DNA of 64,000 nucleotides from Kudoa neothunni (lineage: Eukaryota > Cnidaria), in the NCBI GenBank assembly GCA_964304625.1, contig OZ199838.1, positions 6,014,001-6,078,000 of the forward strand, written 5' to 3'. Positions 50,333-62,714 of the stretch are shown here, piece by piece (positions within the stretch are counted from its first letter, which is position 1; each line of letters opens with the position of its first letter). The notes beneath the pieces were generated by a model that saw only the letters and a list, made by a program, of their open reading frames with translations, was not told where the DNA came from and did no database searches. The position numbers were made by a program, and so were the translations under genes.

Positions 50333-51422
50333 TAGGGCATGTACTTTTCGATTAAAATCGATTTTGGTCGATTTAAACCGTCGAATTGGAGGAAAATATT
50401 CGGTTTTTATTTTTTTTAATCGAAAAGGAGCGTTTGAAAATTGGAAGGAAATGACGTGGATCGACTAATTATTTGATAGAATGGAACGATTTTGAAGCCA
50501 TTAAGGATTCATCGGTCTGTAAATATTGCAAAGAACTTACGAATTTTTGGAGATACAATTTGATGGTCTTAATATGCTTGAGTTATCATCAAAGTTGTTA
50601 ATTTATGCTCTTACTGCATTGTATGATTTCTCAAAATTAATAGAAACAAATGAGAATTTTACATCCCGGATTTTTATTCGATAAAGGATGACTTTGTAAT
50701 TAAGGGAGATAGTTTGATCATAAACCATAAAAATATCATTGGCTTTGTTCCATTTGAATCTTGAAACAATTTTATATTTAATGTGAAAATTTGTGTGGTG
50801 CCACAAATGAAGAAATTAATCGAGCAATACTCAAAAATTTTAAGGAAATTTTTTCTTCTCTTTAAATTTTTCAAACGGTGAAATATATTGATCCATACAC
50901 TCCAATTATTATTGGAAAATTAAATGTTGATTGTCTTTATTACTTTTTAGAAAATAAAAGGAAGATCGAGGTTAATAACGAGTATTACATGTTATGTAAA
51001 ATGATAAAAGATTCAACTTGAACTTAAAATATTGATTCCTGAAATAAATCGTGGAATTCTTATCCAACTCTCTCGAGATTTTTTCAAGATATATTGGTGC
51101 TACTAGTTTCCTTCATTGATGTCGAAAGGAGTTTCTCAAGATCGCGAAATATATTCGGAAAAGAAAGGATCAATCTTTGTGATGGGCGCCTAACAATGCT
51201 CTAAAATACTCGATTTTTATGTTTAATTATAACTAAAATTAAAATTTTACAAACTAATTTTTTGAAAATTATGAATTTTTTTCTAAAGTAAATATCGATA
51301 AAAACTGAATTTTAATCTTCATCTATATAAAGTCGATAAAAGTCGAAATAAATTTTTTTTTATTTCGGTCGATAAAAATCGTCGATTTGGGAAAAAATAA
51401 ATGTCGAAAATTACATGCTCTA
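50333..51422 (+). mobile_element. hAT element, deleted copy with both ends
   Basis: Ends are TAGGGCATGTACTTTTCGA and the inverse of TAGAGCATGTAATTTTCGA. They are bounded by an imperfect 8-nt duplication, TGTATAAA (50325-50332) and TTCATAAA (51423-51430), as expected for hAT. CGATTTTTATCGAC-like repeats fill both subterminal regions. Inside are a BED-finger remnant (SSVCKYCKELTNFW) and the C-terminal dimerisation segment (SFIDVERSFSRSRNIFG, RINLCDGRL). At 1090 nt with several stops it is inactive. The transposase type differs from the hAT relic at 31 kb. Confidence 0.85.
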
Positions 51423-51775
51423 TTCATAAATAAATAACTGATTACCGAACTCCACCGGAGGTAACATCTGTTAGTGTCATGACCAAACAGCCTAATATTG
51501 ATGTTAAATGTGGCGTGGAAATTTCCATTTTGTTCCATTTAACTCAAAACTAAAACAGGATAGTCAAATCTATTAAAGTCATCCTTTTAAACTTTTTTTG
51601 AATAGGTTTAATTGGTAATTTCTCCCGGAATGGTTACGATATGTTTAACGAATTCTCTTGCTTTCTGATTATATTGAATATATATTTTAATGATCAAAAG
51701 ATTAATTAATATTTCCACGAAAAATTAGAATCAAGCTCAATCATTATAATAGAAAACCGCTGGGGTTGCTGACCG

Positions 51776-51828
51776 ACCCCCCATGGGAATACACGCAAGT
51801 TTTTAGAGCACAGTCCTTCTAGGGTTAA
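51776..51828 (-). mobile_element. Solitary piggyBac-like terminus
   Basis: On the minus strand, TTAACCCTAGAAGG at 51828 leads after about 40 nt to a GC-rich imperfect palindrome (GGGGTCGGTCAGcaACCCC). This is the same design as the other TTAACCCT ends. The partner end is not identified. Confidence 0.5.
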
Positions 51829-51871
51829 GTTCATATAATGCTAGTATTTCTCACATGGCAAGTTTCAAACG

Positions 51872-52345
51872 TTAATTGTTTTCGTCGATTAAATCGGAAG
51901 AAGAGTCGCTCTCCTCAAATAGACATATTCTGTGCTCAGCAGTTATGATGTCGTAGATCTCATCAACTTTTTCATCCTCCCAAAGTATATCATCTTCACT
52001 CCCATTCATTGAATTTGATATGCCGCATTTTTTGAATGATCTTTGGATAATTTCTGAACTTTTTGATATCCAAGAATTTTCACCCAGCCAGATACGAAGA
52101 TAATGCAGATCTTTAAAAATTGCCTGAATCTTTATTTTTTGTCAATCCCTCCTACATCCATTTAATCCACTTCTCGCGAACTTTACATTTAAATTAGAAA
52201 GGTAACTTATTACAACTAGATTGTATACTTTACTATGATACAACCTTATTTTTAAGCTTGTATCATTTGTAAAGTCACATAAGGATTTTGATGCTTTTTT
52301 TGAAAAAAAGTGCGGCTTATGGCTTATACTCGGGTATATACGGAA
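51872..52345 (-). mobile_element. pogo/Tigger-type transposon fragment (3' part of transposase)
   Basis: On the minus strand an open frame ending at 51872 encodes IRIWLGENSWISKSS-like sequence, then EIIQRSFKKCGISNSMNGSE and DDILWEDE. This is the characteristic C-terminus of pogo/Tigger (Tc1-mariner superfamily) transposases, ending with an acidic, serine-rich tail (EESDSSSDLIDENN). About 200 nt away, 52305-52345 carries GCGGCTTAT and CTCGGGTATATACGG, a phrase common at ends of such elements. The N-terminal DNA-binding half is missing. Confidence 0.7.
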
Positions 52346-53024
52346 ATTAAAATAATATATTTTTCACAGACACGCGTTGCACCTAACACGAGATTAATTA
52401 TCGTAGTGATGTGCATAATCCACATTTTGATTAATTTTTGATGAGTAGAGGGGGTGCGAAACCCCAAAAGACTATGGAAGCACTGATCTGAAATCTAAAG
52501 TCCAGTAAAAATTACGCACCTCAACGACAGTCGTGTACATTTATAATAATGATCTTTACTCACATTCTCTGCTTATGTAATGAAAAGCAGAGAATGCCTA
52601 AGAATATGCCGCCGACTCGCCGCATTCACTTATAAACAATCTCATTATTAAGAGCACGCAATATATAATGGGGGAAGTTCCAATATCACTCCAGTAACAA
52701 CTATTTACATAAAAAAGAAATTCCAAATTATTACAAAATATGATTATAACAGGAAATTGTTAATCCTAGTAGGTGCCCCGTTTCATGAAATACGGCCGAA
52801 ATATAATAACTATACATACTCTATTGATCCTTTACAATTAATTTTATTGAGTTGAATACAACTGTCGATCCATGTACTATGGAAAATAATGTAAAGACTG
52901 CGAAATGCTTAGCTAGGTGAATAAAATGGTAGCTAAACAATGTATGCGCTAGACGCATGCGTAGTGTTTTTAATAGCAGCTTTGATCTGTCGGCTGCCTG
53001 CCTTAATCATTTGTTAAGAGAACA
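52346..53024. other. 5' flank of the nucleoporin gene
   Basis: No gene. A short inverted pair, TTCTCTGCTT and AAGCAGAGAA (52565-52595), forms a small hairpin. No promoter element can be assigned with confidence. Confidence 0.4.
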
Positions 53025-56000
53025 ATGAAAGGAGTATGGAAAGGTTTTATGAATTTGTTTGAAAAAGTCGAAAAAAATAATTCAGTGGATAAACCCAAAG
53101 ATGTTTCAACGTCAGTTGACAACAACATCGAACCTAATCACTGTCCGTTATTACAAGAAGCTGAGCCGGCAAAATAGTAAATATATTTTTTAATGATTTA
53201 GCGCCCTCATTATAATTTATAATGCAGTATAAACGAACCAATACCTTTTGAGAAGATTGTATGGAGAAATGCTGATTCGACTTTTTTACCTAAAAGTGGT
53301 TTTTCAACGAAAAGAAAATAGAGTCACATTTGTTTTATTTTAGTTGCGAAGTTTGGGAAAAATTTTACCGAATACATTAAACAAACTATAGACGACAATA
53401 TTCTTACGCCTGATATCAAAACTAATGGTAAGTTGTGTTTTTAAAGGCAAATTTAAATCATATTAAGAAGATGAGAGAAAAAATTGTGGGGATATTCAAC
53501 AGCAAAGTTATTAAACAATATAATTTTTCAACCTTTAACGTATGTTGATTGTTTAGCTCAATCAACAGAGTCGCCATGTGATTATCAACTAACTGCAAAT
53601 TCAAGGAAACGTAAAAGGTAACAACTCAACTCAATTCGGCTCGATTGACAATAGTCAATGTTATTATCTCGTTTAGAATTGATATAAATGACGACAAATA
53701 CCCACAATGGTCACAACCATAGTAATTATTATGATTTAATTCCTAGTCGTATGAGTGAATGTGTGTACCATTAGTGAGGAAAATATGCTGAAGCTATTGA
53801 AGTGTTCTCCATCATCCAATAACACAAGTATGCCCATTGAACATCGTCGAATTGTTAAAACGTACGGTTTATAACAATGAGGAATTTTTATATGTTTGTT
53901 TTTTATAGAAAAAAAGCTATTAAAAAACCGATTGACGGTCAAACCAATTTTGTAATATCAAACCAGCGTGAAGTTTATAATTTTGGTAAAAATCGACCCA
54001 AAAATTCTTACGGGCTACCGTCAGCATACGTAGCACATTATGATGGAGGTTCAGCTGAGACCGAGAATAAGGAGACAATGCCAATATCTTTTGAGACATT
54101 GCGATTACTTAAAAAACGCTATAAGATCGAGAGTAACACTGCCAGTGGTAGTGAGTCGCCTGATTTGATAGAGTGGGATGGGAAAACTACTTGTGAAAAA
54201 TGTGAATATATTTGTGCTGGAAAAATCAAGTATAAGAAAAGAAAACATCATCATTGCAAATATCATCACAGATCTAAATCACACAAACGTTCAGAGCGAT
54301 CCTACTGTAACAGGTGTAATACTCGGATGGAGTCTGGTAAATTGGAGCGAAAGTCAGCCATCCATAAGACCAGAGAACCTGTAGCTGTTGTTGATAATCA
54401 AGCCAATAGGACTAAGCTAGTTGAAATTTCAATTCAGGCTGGCGATTCTATGCTCGAATCCCCCGAGAAGAATGTCTCAAATCAAACCTCCATCAAACCA
54501 AAATTACCAACATCTGGTGAGACTCTTCTACATAAAATATGTCAACAACCTCAAGTTGACAACAGCAAGAACAATGATGTCAATATTAAGTCAAATATTG
54601 TATCTCTAACTCCAGGAAACAACGACCTACTGGGTTCGACATGTGGTCTCACCGCTCTTGTTACAACGAAGAATGACAATGTCGATTGTCTGATGTCAAA
54701 TAAGCCTGCTTCTATTATCACTAATTTCAATTTTCCTTCTGCAGTGGATAAAATTTCTAATGAAAAAGTATTAGGTGACAATAACAAAACGGTGACGCTT
54801 AATACTCCATTATCTTCATGTTCTACAACAAATTTCTCTTCCTCGGAAAATAACCCTGCCACTATCAGCAATAATTTCAATTTTCCTTCTGCAATCAATA
54901 ATGTTTCTAATGAAAAGGTATTGGGTGATAGTAACAAAACGCTGTCGCTTAAGACACCATCGTCATTATGTGCCACAACAAATTTCTCTTCATCGGAAAA
55001 CAAACCCGTAGTTGATAACAGTCTAAAACTAAATAGTGCGTTTTCCTCAGAAAATAAATCTGTAATTGATAACAGTCTAAATCCGAATAGTGCGTTTGTT
55101 TTGAAGAGGAGATCTGTTGAAAGTTCTGATGAACCGAAAAAGGCATTTGATTTTGGAATTAACGCTACATCTACCGTGGCGAATGAACCAACAAATCAGA
55201 TTGATACCACACATAAACAACTATTCACTTTAACTGCGAATCCACTGTCAACTATCTCGTCGGATAAATCTCCTATAAAATGTGATTGTTTGTTGTTATG
55301 GTTTATTTTAATTATCCTTATATATGATAGCTGTTAGTACAGAATTCCCATCTAGCAGTGCTGCGTCGGGAAAGGATGGGAATCATGATAAAGAGTCTTC
55401 TAGCACATTTATCACCCCAAACCTTTGGAGGACACCATCAGATTCCAACAACGCGTTTGACAATCATAATCTATTTAAAAGTACTGATTCTAATGAATCT
55501 GTTCCAGCTACTTTTTTTAATTTTAATCAAAATAAAATGAGCTCAGAAAGCACCACTACTGGTAATAAACCGAGTGAAAAGGATGGCGAGCACAATCTTA
55601 CTTTTGATAAATCATCACCATTTAAATTTGGGTCAGATCCTCCTTCAATCGGTAGCAACGTTGTTCAATTTAAAGTGCCAGCTAGCTCTGGGGCATCAGA
55701 CACCACCAGTAGTAACAAGATTGCCAAAGCAGTCGATTCGGATACACCTCAAACTGCCACATTAAATACACCAAATGAAAATAAATTGTTTGGGTTTGGC
55801 TCTACTTCTTTTTCTGCTGGCACTTTATCTCAAAGTGTGTCTGGTTTCGGGCAGAATTCTAAGCCTACTCAACAAATCACTACTTCAACCAATCTAGGAT
55901 TTGGTTCCAACAATCAAATTTCTTCATTCAACTCACCAAATTTGTCTACAACCTCATTTGCTACTGCTAATAGTGGCACAACTTTTGATTCTTCTGCTAT

Positions 56001-56656
56001 CACCTCTGTAGACCCAAACCAATTCATAAACAGTACTGGCAATTATTCGTTTGGTGCAAATTCGAATCTTGGTTTTGGTGGTGCTCAATTGAATACTTCA
56101 ATGCCCAGTTTCCCCATCTCATTCAATTCTGGGTTCGGATCCACTACGACCAACCCTCTCACACAAAGCACTGCAGGAAGTATGTTGAGATGGTTTGGCG
56201 TTGTTAACTTCCGGTATAGACACTGGATTCAATTTAAACCCAATCCCAAGCCAACTCGGCTCTAACAGTGAATAATGACATTTGGTCTCTGTATAAATTA
56301 ATTTCTTATAGCTAATCAACTGTCATCTGACTTTGGACTATCGAACAATGCTCTTGCGTCTTCACAAGCGAAGCCATTTTCATTTCAACCAGGTATTATG
56401 GTTGAATACTTCGTTTATTAATTAATTGATAGCGGCTACTACATCCGGATTCAATTTTAATTTTTCAGAAAGCCAACCAATGTTTTCTGATTCTCCAAAA
56501 ACTTCTGAGCGTCCAGGTAGTGCTGGAAGCACTGACTTTTCTTTTGCCAACCCCACACCTTCGGTTCCCAAATTTGTTTCTTCTAGCGAATCAAGTGATC
56601 CATCTATTATGGCCTTTATGAAAAAACGCGCTCTGAGACAGAAACGAAATCGATAG
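53025..56656 (+). CDS. FG-repeat nucleoporin, Nup153-like
   Basis: Eleven exons join in frame: 53025-53176, 53228-53298, 53344-53427, 53557-53617, 53677-53721, 53775-53861, 53909-55281, 55331-56179, 56220-56267, 56312-56392 and 56433-56656. They total 3075 nt, 1024 aa. The N-terminus (MKGVWKGFMNLFEKVEK) can form an amphipathic helix as in Nup153/Nup1-type basket proteins. A middle region has CEKC and CNRC pairs around a His/Lys-rich stretch (KKRKHHHCKYHHRSKSHKR). The last 350 residues are Ser/Asn/Thr-rich with FG repeats (KLFGFGS, VSGFGQNS, NLGFGSNN, NYSFGANSNLGFGG, SGFGSTT). The end is basic (MKKRALRQKRNR), as in importin-binding basket Nups. Expected at the nuclear pore. Family-level call is good; Nup153 orthology is tentative because POM121/Nup1-like proteins share features. 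Confidence 0.78.
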
Positions 56657-57083
56657 TTAGTCTACTTCAACAACATATACACACGCACGATAATTGTTTC
56701 AAATTTATAATTATCATGAATCCTCATGTACAATATTTATTTTAACACCTATTTTTCACAAATTAATCTTTAATACTTACCCAAACGGTTATCTTCAAAA
56801 TCAAATTGAAATATCTTGTCTTGTCATTTTGTTGATTGAATTTTTTATCATCATTTGGACACCTTATCTTTTTGCCGCAAATTCTGTTTGATTAATATCA
56901 AATTTGAGATAAATGATAGTCTGTCGTCAACTATTGACTGACTCAAACATAAAAATTAACTTTTTATGTACAGTTTAAATTCAACCATATTTCCATTCCC
57001 TTGATTATATGAATCGAATCCGTTTTTTCGGTAAGATCTTTTTCAGATGAGTTTTAAATCCGAAGGAGAAGTAACTTATAGAA
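56657..57083. other. 3' flank of the nucleoporin gene
   Basis: A+T-rich; an open frame of 65 codons (56694-56891) is not supported by any domain. Confidence 0.35.
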
Positions 57084-57601
57084 CAGGGGTCGGCAACTCT
57101 TTTGAGTGACGAACCGAACTAACATACCATAACCATAATGCAGGACATATTCAAATTAATCCATCCAAATTTTAGAGTTAAATATATAAACAAGAATTTA
57201 TAAAAGTCTTTATATTGGAAAAGTACGTCAAATCAATAATATTATATTCTAATAGTTTTCACTTCCAAAGTAATAAACTCCTGCTTAACTTGTGAATGGA
57301 CAATTTATTGGATGATTTCAAAAACATGATATATACCTATATGCCATTTTTAAAATATTTTACATTTTTATAGAAATTATTTAAACATTCATTAATTCCG
57401 GTTTTCCGATTTAATACAATTGAATTTTAGTTGGTTAAAATATTTATATCGACAACACGTTAACATTTGGAGAAATTATGTAGAACAAATTTAAAAATTA
57501 TTTAAGTATTTTAGATATTTGGAAAAATTTTTGTCAGTCAATGATCAATGCTTAGCGGGCTGGATAGAAATAGCTGATGGACCGTAGGTTGCCGACTCCT
57601 G
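57084..57601. mobile_element. Non-autonomous hAT element (CAGGGGTCGGCAAC ends)
   Basis: The left end CAGGGGTCGGCAACTC and right end GGTTGCCGACTCCTG are inverted repeats of the classic hAT (Charlie-like) type. GCGGGCTGGATAG and TGATGGACCGTAGG near the right end are also typical of this group. Flanks TTATAGAA and TTATAACG share five of eight positions, a decayed 8-nt target duplication. 518 nt, no coding capacity. Confidence 0.85.
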
Positions 57602-58408
57602 TTATAACGTTTGAATTATAAAAATACATATAGTTATTTAAAATTTTTATTAAGAATATGGCTTTAAATTTTATATTTAAAAAAATATATTCCTGTAAAA
57701 TTAATTAAACATAAAAGATTCTGGCGAAATTTTGTACACGTAGACAACGGCACGCCAATCAAAAGTAGGTTAATGGAGTTGGTGTGGCTAATCAAAAACC
57801 TCTCAACCTAAAATAATCCGTCAATAATTTTATATAAAACATGAAAATAGAAATTATTTTATTTTTTTAATTCTAAACTCAATTTATCCAACGATTAGAA
57901 TATAATAGACTCATTACGACCATATAAAATAATATATTTTGTTAAAGAATGTTTCCAATAAATCCATAACTTAGTCTATAATGCATACTTAATTATTATC
58001 TACATTATCTTTATTATGTATTTTTTGGCGAATCACTTCAATATGGCGTAACTCGGCATTGCGTAATTCATTATATTTTAATGCATTTTCTGATTCTTTT
58101 ATCTTGATAAGGAAATAAACAATAATATACGAAATCAGAAACTCATTTTGACGGTTTAATTTTATATAAGGTATAAAAACTTTAGAAAAAGAGAAAAAAT
58201 TGATGTTCTTGCTATTGCGTAACCGAAGTTGTTGAGTTTAATCCTTTTAACCTTGAAAATGCATTACAATAAAAACCTAATTTTGACTCTTTTTCAGAGA
58301 TATTTTGAATATAAAATAATAATAAACCAACATTTAAAGTAATGAATAGTCCTGGGTAGAGTTTTAACCCTCGAATCATCAAAGGTGGCGATGCCGTACC
58401 TCTCTGCT
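57602..58408. other. Gene-free intergenic stretch
   Basis: A+T-rich; nothing supported. Confidence 0.35.
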
Positions 58409-59010
58409 CAGGGCTGCCAGCGAGGTTTTAGAGAAAGCCAAAGGATGGACGGTCAAAAGACTCATGATCGAGAAAAACGCTAGCTTAAAGTACAACAAAA
58501 TAAATTCGTATCTACTAAAGTTTTTAAGCTTCTTCTAATTCTATGATTACGTCTACAGATATTAAATTTAAATTTATCGTCGTATTATTGCAATTTATTG
58601 ACGCGAACACCCACTCATACTTAATGTCTAGTATAGATCAGTATGCTCATAATTAATTAATTCATTCATTCATTCATAGTTCAAGATATATTTTGAAATA
58701 ACGTTTAAATTTTCTAGTAATGTAGGACAATGTTAACTGAGTAATTATGTAATCGTGTCACGTTAATCAATTTAATGTATTGTCGTTCAATATCGTATAT
58801 GTTTAAACCTTGCACGATATAATCAGAATAGAATACGTTATTAAAAATATAAATATTAATATCGCACATAATAAAATTTGTGTTATTATTCAATGTTTAC
58901 AGGTTTTCAATAAAAACCTAAGATTTTGTAAAAAATGAAAAAACCCTTAAGAACCCAAGGTGACCATAAAAATCCCAAGATCTTGAGGAAAAACCCAGGC
59001 CATAGCTCTG
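58409..59010. mobile_element. Possible hAT-like non-autonomous element
   Basis: Left CAGGGCTGCCAGCGAGGTTTT and right, read inverted, CAGAGCTATGGCCTGGGTTTT can be aligned as diverged terminal repeats. CAGGGCTGCC is a frequent hAT start. A clear 8-nt duplication is not visible and the interior is non-coding, so the call is tentative. Confidence 0.35.
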
Positions 59011-59806
59011 CTGCTGGTTACGCATGTATTAAATTTAGTTGCAATCCGTATAATCAATCATTACACCAATTAATCAAAAACCGAAGACCCTACAAAATTA
59101 ATAAAGCTTTGTAAAAAATAATTATTTATATAATTTGCGAAGGCGTGAGTTTTCTATCGCATAATTTTCGCTTGGTCCCAAAAAATTACACAATATCGAG
59201 AATTCACTTTATAAAAAAAATAATTCTCATTGGTAGTAATCACTAAAGTGATCAATATTTTTATTCTGCGCACTCGAGATATAATCATGTACATAGAAAA
59301 TAGCAAATATTTAAATAAATTAAAAAAAATTAAATGACCCATAAAACCTCATAGAACGAGCAGGTCTATTTTTCCTGAAAAAATATGATCTAGAATGACA
59401 CAAATAATAATATTTCATAACTTACAAATTGTTTTTATAGATAGAAGGACATTAATTTTTTAAAATATGTTAAATTATTTTAATATGGATCTTCTCGGGC
59501 ATCTAAACATTCTGAAACAGTCAAATTTTAAAAGAAAGTAAGATTCTATGATATTATTCCTTAACTGCTATTCAAACAGTAGTAAAATAAGCTAACAAGA
59601 AAAAATAATGGAATATAACAAGGATGTGTGTGATAACACAAACAACCTGCAACTCTGAGATGGTCTCTGATATGTGGAATTAAGAGGAATTGGAAAATTA
59701 TCGGATATAAATATTTTAATCCATCTCGAATAAATCCCAAAAACAGTCTCCAGGCGATTTTTAGTCGTACAAAAGCTAATAAATGTTTGATTAATCGTTT
59801 TGGTTC
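59011..59806. other. Gene-free intergenic stretch
   Basis: A+T-rich, no supported gene or repeat. Confidence 0.35.
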
Positions 59807-60058
59807 TTAACACTAGAAAGCTCACCAAAAATAGTTACACAAAGGGGCCCACTGAGCCATTGTGTAACTTTTTGAAAAATCTGATAAAAACGTACATAGG
59901 ATAAATAAATTTTTTGATTCCTGTACATATAATTACATAAGATTTATGATATAATTAACGTAACATTAATTTTATTATATAGAATATCCTTATAATTTTA
60001 TAAGCATTTAATTAAATTTTGGGACCAAAAAGGAGCCCACCGAGCTCTCTAGGGTTAA
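59807..60058. mobile_element. piggyBac-type MITE, complete
   Basis: Bounded by TTAA on both sides. The left end TTAACACTAGAAAGCTC and right end GAGCTCTCTAGGGTTAA are inverted repeats, and GGGGCCCACTGAGCC / GGAGCCCACCGAGCTC lie just inside. The 252-nt, non-coding body and TTAA target define a piggyBac-superfamily MITE. It is the only copy here with both ends clearly visible. Confidence 0.8.
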
Positions 60059-62030
60059 CTTTACATTAGGCGACTCCTAAATTTAAGCAAATTATATATT
60101 TATTCTTTGATTCTTAAGCCATACAAAATTTTATCCAACACTTTACATAAAAACACTAAAAAAATAGTTGTTAGGGCTGGTTGGTGCTAATCCGCTGATC
60201 GCGTCTCAAACCTAGGAGGAGGATTAGGAACACGTGTAGTTAGTACTGTTGTCTGTTCTTAATGAGTCTTCCTGGCAGCATCAACAATAGTAAATGGGAT
60301 GTTCCTAATCGGTTACGCCCATACCAGAGCGCGACAAAAGGACAATAAATCCGATTATGTATTCATGTTAACCGTAGGGATAAGACACAAGTCGATGTTA
60401 TATCCAGCGTTGCCAACCCAAATCGGGCATGCGACAAAATTTTTGCCGGACGAAATCAGAATTTTTTGTAAAAACGGAACTAATATTTAATTATATGTAT
60501 AAATACTATTATGTTAATAATTAACTCAGAAACTTCAAATTTATGGTATCATTTTGTCAAAATGTTGAAAAAATTCCTCTTTAGAACAAGATTATCTAGT
60601 GTAGAGTACAACATTCTATTTCTTCTGATTTTTTCGATAATTCCAGAAGAAAAAATGCTCTTTCCGGATAAGCGTTAATCAGAAAGAAAGGAAGTAAAGA
60701 TGTGCAGTATTTTCCGATAGAATTAAAATTTATTTGCCGTTAAACAATGGCCAAAAAGACGATTGGTAATAATTTAGTCAAACAAACTTTGTTTTTGAGC
60801 ATATTCAATTCCTTTAATTTCAAACAATTCTATTACTGCCTATCGCTCGACATTTGAATTTCACGTAGCAACTACACTTAGATGAGGTTTTATTTTTATG
60901 TGCGACCATTCATTCATTCATTAAAATTAAGAAAAATTAGTCAAGTAGATAATATTTAGTTAAATTTCAATTTGTTTAGGTGATACCTAAAATTAGGATT
61001 TTTTGACAATTGATAACAAACTTGTAATAATAGCTTAGCATTGGATATCACCAACATCAGAGTTTTTTTAATTTTAGCATTCAGAATTCAAATAAAAAAA
61101 TCCCTTCGTAATAATTCCAATATGGTTCATGGTCATGATAAAACTGCCATGTCGCTAATAAAGATAAAAAAATCCAAAATGTTCGTCTTAACAGGAGTAC
61201 AAAATTTAAAAATGTGTTCATTTTGTTAAATTTTTGGCATGTTTTTTAAGCTCAATTTGTGTATTACGTGGGTTTTAAGAATTATTGGAATTTCTAATTG
61301 TATCTTGCGTTTGGTGAACTTCTATTGGGGGCACTTTAACTTGAAATAAAGCATTGTTCCAAAAATAAAATTTTCTACTCGAAGATTTCTTGTAATTTAA
61401 TCAGCAACGATTAAAGTCAATTTTTTTTAATTTGCAATAACTCCTTATCTTTGAAACATTGTTTTGCGATTATCCAGTATTTCGAGGTATAAGAGTAAAA
61501 ATAGGACACGGTTGGAAACTCTGGTTTTATCCGATCTATCTAATGAAAATATTAGTGTAAATAAAACAAACTTTAGAATACAATTTTAAGTTGATAAAAT
61601 ATTTTATTTATCAATATATTTTTTAAGGACAACAAATCCGACCTGATTTCTTGGAGATAGTTCATCCAAAGTTAATCAAGATAATCTATGTTCTATGACA
61701 TATCATGTTAGATTGAGTATAAAAATACAAAAAAGTAACCCCATTATGTTATTAGCAAAATATAGCCTAAAATTCCAGCGAATAACACAACTGGACTTAT
61801 TTCGCATATTAAACTGAATGAGAAGGTTCAAAAATTCTCGATTTCTTAATTATAGTTTGCAACTGATAATTATAAAGTTATGAAGAAAAAAATGCATTTA
61901 TTGATTTAAATATTTTACTTTTAATAAACAATGTGCCCCTACTACATTTAAATGTAGTTATTACGAATTGATATCAACAATAATAAATATTATAAAGATA
62001 GCTAATGGCATTAATTTCGATTACAGAATG
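60059..62030. other. Gene-free intergenic stretch with a possible tRNA-like head
   Basis: Mostly A+T-rich. At about 60170-60225, GGGCTGGTTGGTGC followed by GCGTCTCAAACCTAGG resembles degenerate A and B boxes of a tRNA-derived SINE, but the match is weak. A 63-codon frame at 60299-60490 shows no domain. Confidence 0.3.
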
Positions 62031-62714
62031 TTAGAGCATTACTAGAAACGTAATTAATGTAGTTTTTGGTTTCGTGCCGATGGACTCCGTTCGACTATGG
62101 TGATTATCCAGAGATTTTCCTTCAAAGGAGTCTTCAACAATGTAATGAAGGAAGGCATACATCGAATTTCTATTTTGAATCAAGATATGGGAGTCAACAA
62201 CACCAGTCATCAGCTTAAAAATATATTTCATAGTCCCCACATTCGAATAATTATAAGCTAGTTGGGAAGGGCGCTCCTATTCAATAAACAAAGATCAAAT
62301 CATAATCTATAGTTGCATACACGTATTATCGAGCCACACCGGAGATTGTAATCATCAGGTGCTTGGGATGTTATGCTAAAAGTTCACATTAGAACTCAAC
62401 TAGATATTCTATTATTATCGTTCACTCTTTTAAAATGTTCTAAAATAGTGGTATATATCTATTCGAGCCATTATACCCATTAGTATAAAAGTAACAAGAA
62501 TGGTAATGGTATATGGAGCGATGCAAGCATTTAACAATAACTTAACAACGTTAGAAATTCCATCGCCTTATTTTTATTAAATACATATAGTAAGTACAAC
62601 ACCCAGATAGGGTAAAAGAAATGAATTATTTTAAAAAATGAAAAAGTGCTGGGGTAACAAAAATGTTCCCAGTTGGTTCTTTGCATAAGTTTTTTTAAGT
62701 CGGTCACTCGAGGG
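62031..62714 (-). mobile_element. Probable piggyBac-like element remnant
   Basis: The right border is TTAA (62715-62718), reading on the minus strand TTAACCCTCGAGTGACC, then GGGAACAttttTGTTACCCC, the same palindrome design as the other ends. About 470 nt inside is a minus-strand frame (62031-62240: YIFKLMTGVVDSHILIQNRN, then SLDNHHSRTES). It loosely recalls the transposase region of piggyBac elements. The terminus is convincing; the coding remnant is only suggestive. The far end was not found. Confidence 0.45.

Noticed and set aside
54551-55146. Minus-strand frame of 150 codons in the nucleoporin
   Set aside because: Antisense of a low-complexity, repeat-rich exon; the plus frame has FG repeats and consistent splicing.
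58620-58680. ATTC repeats as a satellite or CRISPR-like array
   Set aside because: Only a few units of a simple tetranucleotide repeat without spacers.
60299-60490. 63-codon frame
   Set aside because: Lies in a probable repeat and shows no domain.
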